Position numbers and translations under genes: made by a program. Below the pieces are notes generated by a model, which searched no databases, was not told the origin of the DNA, and saw only the letters and a program-made list of their open reading frames with translations. 64,000 nt of DNA from Sabellastarte sp. h YS-2021 (lineage: Eukaryota > Annelida > Polychaeta > Sabellida > Sabellidae). Location: positions 162,301,609 through 162,365,608 of the forward strand of contig OZ024929.1 of NCBI GenBank assembly GCA_964017235.1, written 5' to 3'. Shown one piece after another: positions 1 through 10,640 of this stretch. Within the stretch, counting starts at the first letter, position 1. The number at the start of each line of letters is the position of its first letter.

Positions 1-905
1 AAACAGCACGTCTCTAGGCCTTGTAGTTTTGGAGGAGAAGTTGTTCACGCGTACGCGGACGCCCACGCCGAAGAGTGACGACATAAAAAGTAGCTGAATA
101 AGTTATTCCAAGAAAACGCCAAAATCCTGACCGTTTTTGAGATACAGATCAAGTACCCATTTAAAAAAAATTTACGAAAATAAAATGCCTCCCCTTCAGG
201 TAGGGCTGTGACGGGTACAAAATAAGGGCATTGAGTACTCGCCCTCTGACAACCGGCCCGAATTCGAGTAACCGCGAGATTTAGTTCCCACTATTAGAAG
301 TCTTCTGTAAACAAATAGTCGATTCCGGAAATGAAACTTTTGAAGAAAAACGTCTCCTATTTAACCAGATATTATAGATTATGGAGTAAATTATAGGTTG
401 TCAAGCGAAAACAACAACTTTAATTGATGTTATGTGACGGAAATGCTGAAATGCAGCATATTTTACACAAACGTTTCATTACGTGGGCGAAAATACAATA
501 CCTCGTGAGTACTTAAAATGGACTCGAGTACTACCCAAGAACGACTCGTCTACCGAGGCTCGAGTACTCGTTTGCAGCCTTACCTTCAGGCATCTATGGT
601 CCGATTGATCAGAACATCCTTTCCGACCTGCGGATTTAGGTCTAGAATGTACCTGATAAATTTTATAGCACAGGTGTGTGTGGTTTTTTCTGAAACACGA
701 TGACGGGGTGTTTTTGAAAAAAGCTTAAGGTCTCCACAAAGTATCCCAAAAATTTTTCCCACCCCTATAGTTTAAAAGAAAGATAAGAAGGAAAGAAAAA
801 TTTGAAAGCCCAAGAAGTTATTCAAGGGAGACCATAATCCTGTGGCGGCGGCGATCAGTCAAACTTACTTGAAAACAAATAAGCGCCCCTGACGGGCCGC
901 TTAAT
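1..905 (+). mobile_element. 3' part of array element family C, hairpin end
   Basis: Left-truncated by the window edge. Bases 1-105 carry the GTTCACGCG / CACGCCG block that also ends family B (13020-13100, 36520-36590). The rest matches 59290-59760 in reverse complement: the stretch ending in AGACCATAAT, then GTGGCGGCGGCGATCAGTC, then AAATAAGCGCCC. It ends in hairpin 881-902 (AAGCGCCCCT...CGCTT) followed by AATTA. A hAT MITE interrupts it at 201-582. It lies beyond the last NDC1 exon visible here, so it is in NDC1 intron 4. No coding sequence seen. Confidence 0.75.
201..582. mobile_element. hAT-type MITE with 8-bp target duplication
   Basis: The 382-bp element begins TAGGGCTG and ends CAGCCTTA, imperfect terminal inverted repeats. 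It is flanked by a perfect 8-bp duplication CCTTCAGG (193-200 and 583-590), the hAT signature. The related family C copy at 59594-59612 reads through without the insert, an empty-site paralogue that fixes the borders. The small ORF at 518-703 runs across the border and is not a gene. Confidence 0.85.
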
Positions 906-955
906 TACAAAGAAAATGTTCCACAACAAACATTACATTAGTTAAGGGCACTTAC

Positions 956-1127
956 TCATCATCTGAACAGGCATGGGAGAAAGCATGCAGTTTTCCTCCC
1001 AGTATATGCAGCAAACACCAGCAAAGTACAGCACTGGCAAGGGCCGTAAGCGAGATGTGAAGACTCCGGGCAAAACTGAACAGGTGAAATAAAGCACCCC
1101 AGCGACTGCTACTCACTTCAGGGACAA
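956..1127 (-). CDS. NDC1: NDC1 nucleoporin, coding exon 4 (partial gene)
   Basis: Fourth coding exon of the NDC1/TMEM48 homologue, a multipass membrane nucleoporin that helps anchor the nuclear pore complex in the pore membrane. The 172-bp exon follows acceptor ATTATCACAG and ends at donor GA|GTAAGTG. It opens in phase 1 and reads (V)VPEVSSSRWGALFHLF, and contains LCWCLLHILGG and HAC. The family has VVP...SR at its start, WC in the helix and a cysteine near the end, with about the same spacing. A hydrophobic segment (SLTALASAVLCWCLLHI) fits one of the N-terminal membrane helices. It leaves in phase 2. Exons for the remaining C-terminal three quarters are not in bases 1-955 and must lie left of the window. 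Confidence 0.75.
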
Positions 1128-3075
1128 CTGTGATAATGTTAAAGGAAATAATTAGTTTATCCTCATACATACATTAGGTTATTAGTGTATCTTTGAAAAG
1201 GTAAACAAAGCACCCCAGCAACTACAAACTGCTGGAATAACTGTCTTAGTAAGACAAAAAAAATTATTATCTCAATATCTACCCAATTTTACTGTAACTT
1301 AGAAGTAAAGAGTGCTGAGATTAGTTGAAAGACCAATATACTAGACATTTGTATGAATTGGAATCATAAATAGAATTCAAGATAAAATACTTGATTTACA
1401 AATTTACTTGCAAGCCATTAAGTTGTTTGAAATTTCATTACTAAACAAAATTAACATTTATAATGCAATTATAATTGCTTTAAATTTATTCACTACCAAA
1501 ATCAGATACACAATCATGCAAATTACAGATCTGTTACAAAATTACACTTGTTATTTAATGAAAGCATTAATAATTAGTCAGAAGAACTGAAAAAAAAAAA
1601 CAAGAAAAATGTTTTTGCTTACAACAACAAAGCATTCGCAAAGGTTAGATGCAATATAGTATAAAAGTAGAAAAACATTTTTGAAAAAAAAGGAACTAGC
1701 AGTCCTGAGAGAAGTGAAAGTTAAGCAGACAGTGAATAGCTTTATTCATTAACATGAAAGAACAAGCAATCAGTGCCTGTAAACAGGCTCTGTGTCAGCT
1801 GACTTTGTGTTTGAGTACAAAAGGACACAAAAGCTGTGTGCTGCAAATGGTTTTGAGAAGTATAAATTTAACTGTTAAGGTGCTTCCTAAGGAGCTACTG
1901 AGGACCTGGTTCATAACAAAGGTAGAGAGTTCCAAAAGTAGATGCATAGTGACTTGTCATACTTTAATAATGATATATGGGTTTTGTAAACTTTGAAGTC
2001 AAAAGAAGGGATTATTAAAGGAACCCAAAGTTTTGGGAAGATAGGCTGCCATTTCAAATGGCTCAGCCAACTAGATATCAGGAATACATAGTTCATGATA
2101 GTATGTACTAAAGACATATGAACCAACTACTATTGTGTGCCACCCAGCCACAATTCAAGAGAACAAGCATTCTACTGATTGATGTAATTCCAATTAACAG
2201 CCCTCCTTTGTACATTACTTTGTTTGTACACATTTGCATTTGATTAAGGTTGTCCTTAGGAAAAAAACTTTGCTGCTCAGGTGTTTGAAGTACACATATT
2301 CTGATGTTTGAAATTCATCCTTTTGTGAATTGCCCTGTGATTTGTACATCAACGGGGGGTAAATTTGGCTTCCACAAATTCAATCCAGCCCCCATAAAAG
2401 GCAATACATCAGAAAGTAATCCTAAAAAGAAGGCTTTCCACTAACTAGTCTTTTCATCACAGTGTGGAAGTCATCCCTATTGTGTTGATTTGTTAACTAT
2501 TTAAGTGATCACTTAATATGATTTGTCCCAATTGTTAGGGTGTCACAAACTTAGCTTTGAAACAACTGACTTGATAAAAGTTAAAGATGTTTGAAAACTT
2601 GTTGAAAACTCATAATTACTATATATTGATATAATTATATTGCTATTTGATATTTTAATTTTTTTAAATTTATAAACTTAAATGACAAATAATGGAAAGA
2701 AAGAAATTAAATAATTTTCATGAAATAGTAAATTTATATCCCACGGAAGACCTAATAGTTAACCAACAGTTATACCTAGAAAAAAAAATAAAATGGCTGG
2801 GGGCTGGAGCCCGCCGTTTTAAATGGCTCAGCCATTTAGAACCATTATTTAAACCTACTGAATGTAAATGCAGGCTCTGTCATTTAAACCGGCGGACCCC
2901 ACCGTTTTAAACGGCTTGGGGGTCAAAACGGCAGTGAACATAGCTATTACTTAATTATGCAATGAGCTACAAGTCTGAAATTTTACTATGTTCTAATCTA
3001 ATCTACTGCTTTGCAGGCGCAATATATTCCCCACTAAGGGGAACTCAGTGTGCTAGTTTACAAAAATCATTTTTA
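1128..3075. other. NDC1 intron 3, AT-rich part without genes
   Basis: I see no coding exon in this stretch. Bases about 1610-1670 resemble the 5' end of family A (compare 3105-3160), so a degenerate fragment may sit there. Around 2790-2930 there is a GC-richer patch with an internally repeated ATGGCT / GCCGTTTTAAA motif (AAATGGCTCAGCCATTTA), a local palindrome of unknown origin. Confidence 0.5.
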
Positions 3076-3589
3076 ACTAGAGGATCGCTCGCAAAAAAAA
3101 AAAGATAATGTTTTTGCATAGCAAAAACAAAGCGTCCCGAAAAGGATATAAAGGTGAGTGCTAAAGTATTAAGAAAATGCTTCGTTTCTAGCCTTATACT
3201 GTTGTGGCAACCAAAGTCAGCGCAGTCTGCTCTATCTAGCACAGTTTTCACGATATAAGCATTTTTGTGTTTTGCAAAAAGATAAAAAAATTAAAAATGT
3301 CCGCTATATTTGGCGAGACAAAAATATTTTGAAAATTGGCATGGCTACTCTGCAGAGATACCCAGCAGGTCCAAAATTTTGTTGAGTTTGCTCCATATAG
3401 CACAGTTTTCGAGATATAAGCATTTTTGTGTTTTGCAAAAACTTTGAAAATTCAAAATGGCCACCATTTTTGGGGAGACAAAAATTTTCGTCAAGACCAC
3501 TGCCGTGGTGTGTATCTCCCGCCGAGCATTAAAGCAGAAGAAATAGCTTTTCCGAGATATTCACAATTTTTCATTTTCGTGTGTGAAAG

Positions 3590-5584
3590 GTCTTCCAAAA
3601 GTAGGTGAATGAGTTATTTGAGAAAAATTGGCTATCTACAATACTTTTACAGATAATTCGCATTTACTCATTTTGAGTAGGTGAATAAATAGCTATGGGT
3701 CTGAAACTTCACAGAGTGAAAGCTCTCCCAAAAGTAGGTGAATGAGTTATTTGAGAAAAATTGGCTATCTGCAATACTTTTACAGATAATTCGCATTTAC
3801 TCATTTTGAGTAGGTGAGTAATTAGCTATGGGTCTGAAACTTCACCAAGTGAAAGCTCTCCCAAAAGTAGGTGAATGAGTTATTTGAGAAAAATTGGCTA
3901 TCTGCAATACTTTTAGAGATAATTCGCATTTACTCATTTTGAGTAGACGAGTAATTAGCTATGGGTCTGAAACTTCACCAAGTGAAAGCTCTCCCAAAAG
4001 TAGGTGAATGATTAATTTGAGAAAAATTGGCTATCTGCAATACTTTTAGAGATAATTCGCATTTACTCATTTTGAGTAGGTGAGTAATTAGCTATGGGTC
4101 TGAAACTTCACGAAGTGAAAGCTCTCCCAAAAGTAGGTGAATGAGTTATTTGAGAAAAATTGGCTATCTGCAATACTTTTACAGATAATTCGCATTTACT
4201 CATTTTGAGTAGGTGAGTAATTAGCTATGGGTCTGAAACTTCACAGAGTGAAAGCTCTCCCAAAAGTAGGTGAATGAGTTATTTGAGAAAAATTGGCTAT
4301 CTGCAATACTTTTACAGATAATTCGCATTTACTCATTTTGAGTAGGTGAGTAATTAGCTATGGGTCTGAAACTTCACCAAGTGAAAGCTCTCCCAAAAGT
4401 AGGTGAATGATTAATTTGACAAAAATTGGCTATCTGCAATACTTTATGAGATAATTCACATTTACTCATTTTGAGTAGGCGAGTAATTAGCTATGGGTCT
4501 GAAACTTCACCAAGTGAAAGCTCTCCCAAAAGTAGGTGAATGAGTTATTTGAGAAAAATTGGCTATCTGCAATACTTTTAGAGATAATTCGCATTTACTC
4601 ATTTTGAGTAGGTGAGTAATTAGCTATGGGTCTGAAACTTCACGAAGTGAAAGCTCTCCCAAAAGTAGGTGAATGAGTTATTTGAGAAAAATTGGCTATC
4701 TGCAATACTTTTAGAGATAATTCGCATTTACTCATTTTGAGTAGGTGAGTAATTAGCTATGGGTCTGAAACTTCACGAAGTGAAAGCTCTCCCAAAAGTA
4801 GGTGAATGAGTTATTTGAGAAAAATTGGCTATCTGCAATACTTTTAGAGATAATTCGCATTTACTCATTTTGAGTAGGTGAGTAATTAGCTATGGGTCTG
4901 AAACTTCACAGAGTGAAAGCTCTCCCAAAAGTAGGTGAATGAGTTATTTGAGAAAAATTGGCTATCTGCAATACTTTTAGAGATAATTCGCATTTACTCA
5001 TTTTGAGTAGGTGAGTAATTAGCTATGGGTCTGAAACTTCACCAAGTGAAAGCTCTCCCAAAAGTAGGTGAATGAGTTATTTGAGAAAAATTGGCTATCT
5101 GCAATACTTTTAGAGATAATTCGCATTTACTCATTTTGAGTAGGTGAGTAATTAGCTATGGGTCTGAAACTTCACCAAGTGAAAGCTCTCCCAAAAGTAG
5201 GTGAATGAGTTATTTGAGAAAAATTGGCTATCTGCAATACTTTTACAGATAATTCGCATTTACTCATTTTGAGTAGGTAAATAATTAGCTATGGGTCTGA
5301 AACTTCACCATGTGAAAGCTCTCCCAAAAGTAGGTGAATGAGTTATTTGAGAAAAATTGGCTATCTGCAATACTTTTAGAAATAATTCGCATTTACTCAT
5401 TTTGAGTAGGTGAATAATTGGCTATGGGTCTGAAACTTCACCATGTGAAAGCTCTTCCAAAAGTAGGTGAATGAGTTATTTGAGAAAAATTGGCCATCTG
5501 CAATACTTTTAGAGGTAATTCACATTTACTCATTTTGAGTAGGTGAGCAATTAGCTATGGGTCTGAAACTTCACCAAGTGAAAG
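3590..5584 (+). repeat. 133-bp tandem array, 15 units
   Basis: Units begin CTCTCCCAAAAGTAGGTGAA at 3723, 3856, 3989 and so on every 133 bp. The count from 3590 to 5585 is exactly 15 x 133, so no net indel is seen across the array. Units differ only by scattered substitutions (for example ACAGATAATT/AGAGATAATT, CACCAAG/CACAGAG/CACGAAG). Both flanks are 169-bp repeat sequence, so the array lies inside the 169-bp array. Confidence 0.95.
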
Positions 5585-5589
5585 CTCTT

Positions 5590-6890
5590 TGGGATAGCTG
5601 CTCTGCAGAGATACCCTGAAGATAAAAAATTTCGTCGAAATCGCTCTATGTAGCACGGTTTTCGAAATATAAGCATTTTTGTGTTTTGCAATTTTTGCGC
5701 AAAAATTCGAAAATTCAAAATGGCCGCCATTTTTGGCAAGCCAAATTTTTTTTGAAAATTGGCATGGCTACTCTGCAGAGATACCCTGTGGGTCAAAAAT
5801 TTCGTCGAAATCGCTCTATCTAGCACGGTTTTCGAGATATAAGCATTTTTGTGTTTTGCAATTTTGCGAAAAATTTGAAAATTCAAAATGGTCGCCATTT
5901 TTTGCGAGAAATTTTTTGTTTGAAAATTAGCATGGCTACTCTGCAGAGATATCCTGTGGGTCAAAAATTTCGTCGAAATCGCTCTATCTAGCAGGGTTTT
6001 CGAGATATAAGCATTTTTATGTTTTGCAATTTTTGCGAAAAATTCGAAAATTCAAAATGGCCGCCATTTTTGGCGAGACAAAATTTTTTTGAAAATTGGC
6101 ATGGCTACTCTGCAGAGATACCTTGTGGGTCAAAAATTTCGTCGAAATCGCTCTATCTAGCAGGGTTTTCGAGATATAACCATTTTTATGTTTTGCAATT
6201 TTTGCGAAAAATTTGAAAATTCAAAATGGCCGCCATTTTTGGCAAGATAAAATTTTTTTGAAAATTGGCATGGCTACTCTGCAGAGATACCTTGTGGGTC
6301 AAAAATTTCGTCGAAATCGCTCTATCTAGCACGGTTTTCGAGATATAAGCATTTTTGTGTTTTGCAATTTTGCGAAAAATTCAAAAATTCAAAATGGCCG
6401 CCATTTTTTGCGAGAAATTTTTTGTTTGAAACTTGGCATGGCTACTCTGCAGAGATACCCTGTGGGTCAAAAATTTCGTCGAAATCGCTCTATCTAGCAG
6501 GGTTTTTGAGATATAAGCATTTTTATGTTTTGCAATTTTTGCGAAAAATTCGAAAATTCAAAATGGCCGCCATTTTTGGCGAGACAAAAATTTTTTGAAA
6601 ATTGGGAAAAGTACTCCGCAGAGATATCCTGCGGGTCAAAAATTTTGTCGAAATTGCTCTATCTAGCACGGTTTTTGAGATATAAGCATTCTTGTGTTTT
6701 GCAATTTTTGCGAAAATTTCGAAAATTCAAAATGGCCGCCATTTTGGGCGAGATAAATTTTTTTTGAAAATTGGGAAAACTACTCTGCAGAGATACCCTG
6801 CGGGTCAAAAATTTCGTCGAAATCGCTCTATCTAGCACGGTTTTCGAGATATAAGCATTTTTGTGTTTTCCTTATTTGGAAAATTCGCAA
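5590..6890 (+). repeat. 169-bp tandem array, about 7.5 units
   Basis: CTCTGCAGAGATA recurs at about 5601, 5771, 5939, 6108, 6277, 6445, 6614 and 6783, a 168-170 bp period. Each unit carries CAAAATGGCCGCCATTTTTG and TTCGAGATATAAGCATTTT. Related partial units lie at 3240-3590, and in reverse at 50760-51300. Confidence 0.92.
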
Positions 6891-7284
6891 TGATTAATTA
6901 ATCATTAATTACTCGGCCATTTCTTGACCAATCAATGCCAAAATCTAATGATTTCCAGATTTCAATAGAATGAATGTATTTGCCAAGTTTCAGGTGAATT
7001 GATAAAATTCCTTTCAAGTTATCATCCGGACAAGCTTCCCCATCGAAAAAAGACATTTTTGGTCATGTGACCTCTCTGATTGGTTGAAATGTCACTGCAG
7101 CATATTCAAAAAAATTCCCCAGGGCTACTGCCTAAACCTGCCAAATTTGAAAAGAATCCGCCTAACGGTTACAGAGTTATAAGGAAAACAAAATGCGGAG
7201 CCGGCGGAGCCGGAAGCTCTCCCATACACAAACAAGCGTCCCTTGCGGGATGCTTAATAAGGAGAGTTATAGCTGCAAGAAAAA

Positions 7285-7747
7285 TAGATGAAAAAAATAT
7301 TAACAAAATGCTCTAAATGCAATACTTTTCAAGTTATAAGAGATTTACTGCATGAACTTAAGAATTTTAATGCATTAAAATTATTTTTAAAAAATTTATA
7401 AAAAATTTTTAAAAAGATCCAGGCCTGATACACAAGGAAATCTACTTGTGGCCTAGTACATATATGCAAGATAAGACAGAAATCCTTGCAATAGTCATTG
7501 AGAAAATTATGATAAAGTGTTGAAATTTACACACTTTGGGTGAGGGTAAATCTCTTCTAACGGCTCTGGGGAACAGATGAACAGACACATCTGCACGCCT
7601 TAAACAATTTATCATCCTCAATAAATAAGGCATCTTTTATAAGCAACAGCATGTCTCTTGGCCTTGTACTTTTGAAGGATAAGTTGTCAACACGGACACG
7701 TATACGGACACCGCAGAGTGATGCCATGAAGTCAGCTGACATAAAAA
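7285..7747 (+). mobile_element. Solo end of array element family B
   Basis: Matches the last 440 bp of the family B copy at 12690-13125: GCATTAAAATTATT, then GGCCTAGTACATATATGCAAG, then the CAACAGCATGTCTC block, CACCGCAGAGTGATG and a terminal GTCAGCTGAC at 7731-7740. The upstream array and other end are missing. The two antisense ORFs here are not genes. Confidence 0.75.
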
Positions 7748-7897
7748 TGTTAGCTTCATTTTGTTAACCCCAACTCATAAAGGCTGGGGTTATAGTCGTC
7801 ACTTGTGACGTCTGGGTGGCAGCGGGCATAAAGCTGTGGGGGTTTCACAGCCTAAACCCTTGCATGGATTTCCACCAAATTTTCAGGGTATGTTTAC

Positions 7898-8268
7898 TAG
7901 TGTTGGGACTCGCCTTCAACTTTCAGGGTCGATTATTCGTCCATTTTTCCGACCGATGATCGACCCAAAATTGATTATTTTACTCCATTGTTGATCATTA
8001 ATTAAGAAACACTTTCCGGGATAAAGTATAGGTCAATCCGGTAAGAATAACGGTGTTCTGACATTTAGAATCTACTAAAAATACCCACTTCCTGTAAATA
8101 TGGTGGTAGACGTAAACAAACTCGAAATTCATGACAAATCTGTCTATTTATTAAGTAAAAATACATAAAATATAATTTAATCGATCATTAAAAAACGTTT
8201 GTAACCGACTGCAATTGTGCACTGTCACCGACGATTAATGGAGCACACGTCTAATTATCCACCCACTA
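7898..8268. mobile_element. hAT-type MITE in the family G array
   Basis: The 371-bp element begins TAGTGTTGGGA and ends ATCCACCCACTA. Perfect 8-bp duplication ATGTTTAC on both sides (7890-7897, 8269-8276). Removing the element and one duplication restores the array text AGGGTATGTTTACTCCAAGA. Confidence 0.9.
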
Positions 8269-8943
8269 ATGTTTACTCCAAGAGGATCCAGAGCTGATTA
8301 GGTTTCTGGGGGTATTTGGCAACAACTGATGCCATGGCAATACTTTTAAGATTTTTTGGTCTTAAACTTTGTGGGTGTTCCACAGCCCAAACCAATGCAT
8401 GGATTTTCACCAAATTTTCAGGGTATCTTCACCCTAAGACGATCAAGAGCTGATTAGGTTTAGGGGGGTATCTGGTAAGAACTGTTGCCATGGCAACACT
8501 TTTAAGATTTCTTGGTCTAAACTTTGTGGGTGTTCCACAGCCCAAGCCCTTGCACGGATTATCACCAAATTTTCAGGGTATGTTTACCCCAAGAGGATCT
8601 AGAGCCGATTAGATTTTGGGGGGTATCTGGCAAGGCTAAGATTTTTTGGTCTTAAACATTCGGATGTTCCACAGCCCAAACCCCTGCATGGATTTTCACC
8701 AAATTTTCAGGGTATATTTACCCCAAGAGGATCTAGAGCTGATTAGGTTTTGGGGGGTATCCGTCAACAACTGTTGCCATGGCAACCTTTTGAGGATTTT
8801 TTTGGTCTTAAACCTTGTGGCTGTTCCACAGCCTAAACCAATGCACAGATTTTCACCAAATTTTCAGGATATGTTTACCCCAAGAGGATCTTGAGCTGTT
8901 TAGTTTTTTGGGGGTATCTAGCCACAACTGTTGCCATGGCAAC

Positions 8944-9341
8944 TAGTGGTGGGATCGCCAGCTTAAATGAAAGATCGAGCATCACTTGTTAGAAGCGAGT
9001 TGAACTCGAGTCAAACTCGAGTAATTTTCAGGATAAAGTATTTCGTTTGTTAGCGAAAATATTTTACATAACCGTACATGAGGCAAAACTTTGAACTGGA
9101 AATGGTCTTTCGCGATATAATTTAAGTTAAATCTTCATTGATTTAAGCAAGAATAAAGTAAAAATACAATATATTTTTGAAAATTTCAGATATTTCTATT
9201 GTTTTGGTGAAATGTCAGCCTTAGATGGTGAAAATATATACGTGTTCAAAAACTTGAGTTTGACTTGCGCAAATCGATGCGACCCCCAATTATCGCCCAT
9301 CGAGTTGTAACTCGAGTTTCCGTCAACTCGTCCCAGCACTA
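8944..9341. mobile_element. Second hAT-type MITE in the same array
   Basis: The 398-bp element begins TAGTGGTGGGATCG and ends CGTCCCAGCACTA, close inverted repeats. Perfect 8-bp duplication ATGGCAAC (8936-8943, 9342-9349). The interior has CTCGAG-rich inverted stretches near each end (about 8996-9015 and 9296-9325). Confidence 0.9.
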
Positions 9342-10640
9342 ATGGCAACACTTTAAATACTTCGGGGTTTTAACGTTTGTGGGTGTTCCACAGCCTAAAC
9401 TGATGCATGGATTTTCACCAAATTTTCAGAATATGTTAACCTGAACAGGATCTACAGATGAGTAGGTTTGGGAGGGTATCAGACAATACCAGTTGCCATG
9501 GCAACGCTTTAAATACTTTCAGTCTTAAAATTCTTAATTTAGAAAGGGGTGCAATTAAACCAATGTTACCACAGTTGCATATCTTCACCAAATTTGCAGA
9601 GCATGTTTATGACTGTGAAAACATGTCTTTAAAAATTATGGTACTCATTTTAAAAAACAACATGGCCGCCATAGCTGATTTACTCGAAAATCAATGATAT
9701 GTTCTAAAATTTAAAATATTGCAGCTAGCTGTGTCAGATTTGCACAAAATGTAAATGGCTAGGAAAGCTTGCCTGAGAGTAATTGTGGCCTTGTTTTGAA
9801 AACAAAATGGCTGCCATATCTCCCTTGTTGGAATGACAAAACAACTTCTTGGAAATCTTGGTCTGCAAATCTTTTGCAAGTGTCAAATTCAACCTTCGAT
9901 CCCTGCTTGAAGGTCATTTAGTGTCATCATGCTAAAGAGGCTTTATATCTCCCTTATCATTGGTTCTAGGGCATCAAAATATGAAAACAACTTCTAAGAA
10001 ATCATGGCCTGTGAATCTTATGACTGACAACATTTCGTGGATCCTGTATACTTCTTACAACTTAAGTTGTTCCTAAGATTTTCCCAAATCTCAATTTTGT
10101 CGCCCATTTAGTTATACTTGCGGGCTGGGGTTCTTGCCCGCCAAGGCTGGCTATTTTTTTTTATGGTCATAAATTGTGAAAAGTTAATTTAAGAAATGCT
10201 ATAGTTTGTAAGAAGAGTTGTTTAGGTGTAAAATATGCCTACTAAAAAAAAAGATTACTTGTGGTCATATTATAAACCCCCAATTTGTGGAAAGTCCAGT
10301 AAAATATAACCCTAAATATTGAAGAGGAAAAAAACGGTTTGTTGAAACCTTTCTACCCGGCAGCCTTTAAAAGTTGTGCGAGTATTGCTTAAAGCAATGT
10401 CATCTGGCTGGACGGATGAGCTGTCGGGCAGCAGCAATCAGGCAGATATCTAGAATCTTTGTGTCTGGTTTCCTATAGCCCGGCAGTTTGACCCCAAGAG
10501 GGCGAGGGGGAATTTAACTTGCTTTCAAGACTCTCCATGTATGGTTTCAGCTCAAGTTTTTGATAGTATGAACATGTGTATAAAATTACAAGCCTCTGCG
10601 GTTAGTAGATTTTGTTGAGCGGGTGTACCCCCTAAACAAG

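Larger units (their letters stand above)
3076..7258 (+). mobile_element. Array element family A, near full length
   Basis: It starts ACTAGAGGATCGCTCGC and ends with hairpin 7234-7255 (AAGCGTCCC...GGGATGCTT). A second copy on the opposite strand (50462-51471) has the same two ends, which supports both borders. In order: a 5' block (3076-3200), about 1.5 units of a 169-bp repeat, a 133-bp array (3590-5584), a 169-bp array (5590-6890), and a conserved 3' block of about 370 bp holding a CpG-rich GCGGAGCCGGCGGAGCCGG run. No replicase or transposase ORF is present; ORFs in the arrays come from unit periodicity. Layout fits a non-autonomous Helentron/pearl-type element. It sits in NDC1 intron 3. Confidence 0.7.
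7766..10141 (+). mobile_element. Array element family G with hairpins at both ends
   Basis: Begins at hairpin 7766-7791 (AACCCC...GGGGTT), followed by GTCGTCACTTGTGACGTC and a GC-rich block, and closes at about 10120-10141 (GCGGGC...GCCCGC). Between them is an array of about 155-bp units, each with GTGGGTGTTCCACAGCC, GGATTTTCACCAAATTTTCA and GTTGCCATGGCAAC (for example 8371, 8526, 8662, 8818, 9379). Two hAT MITEs interrupt the array. The tail (9560-10100) has a diverged reverse copy in TAX1BP3 intron 3 (46620-47410). No coding content. Confidence 0.65.

Noticed and set aside
3590-5584. CRISPR-like direct repeat array
   Set aside because: Units are contiguous 133-bp tandem repeats with no short-repeat/variable-spacer structure, and the genome is eukaryotic.
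5551-6767. Chain of overlapping ORFs with recurring peptides (ENSKWPPFLARQ, YSAEIPCGSKISSKSLYLA)
   Set aside because: They arise from the 169-bp array; the frame moves because the period is not a multiple of three, and no start or splice context supports a gene.
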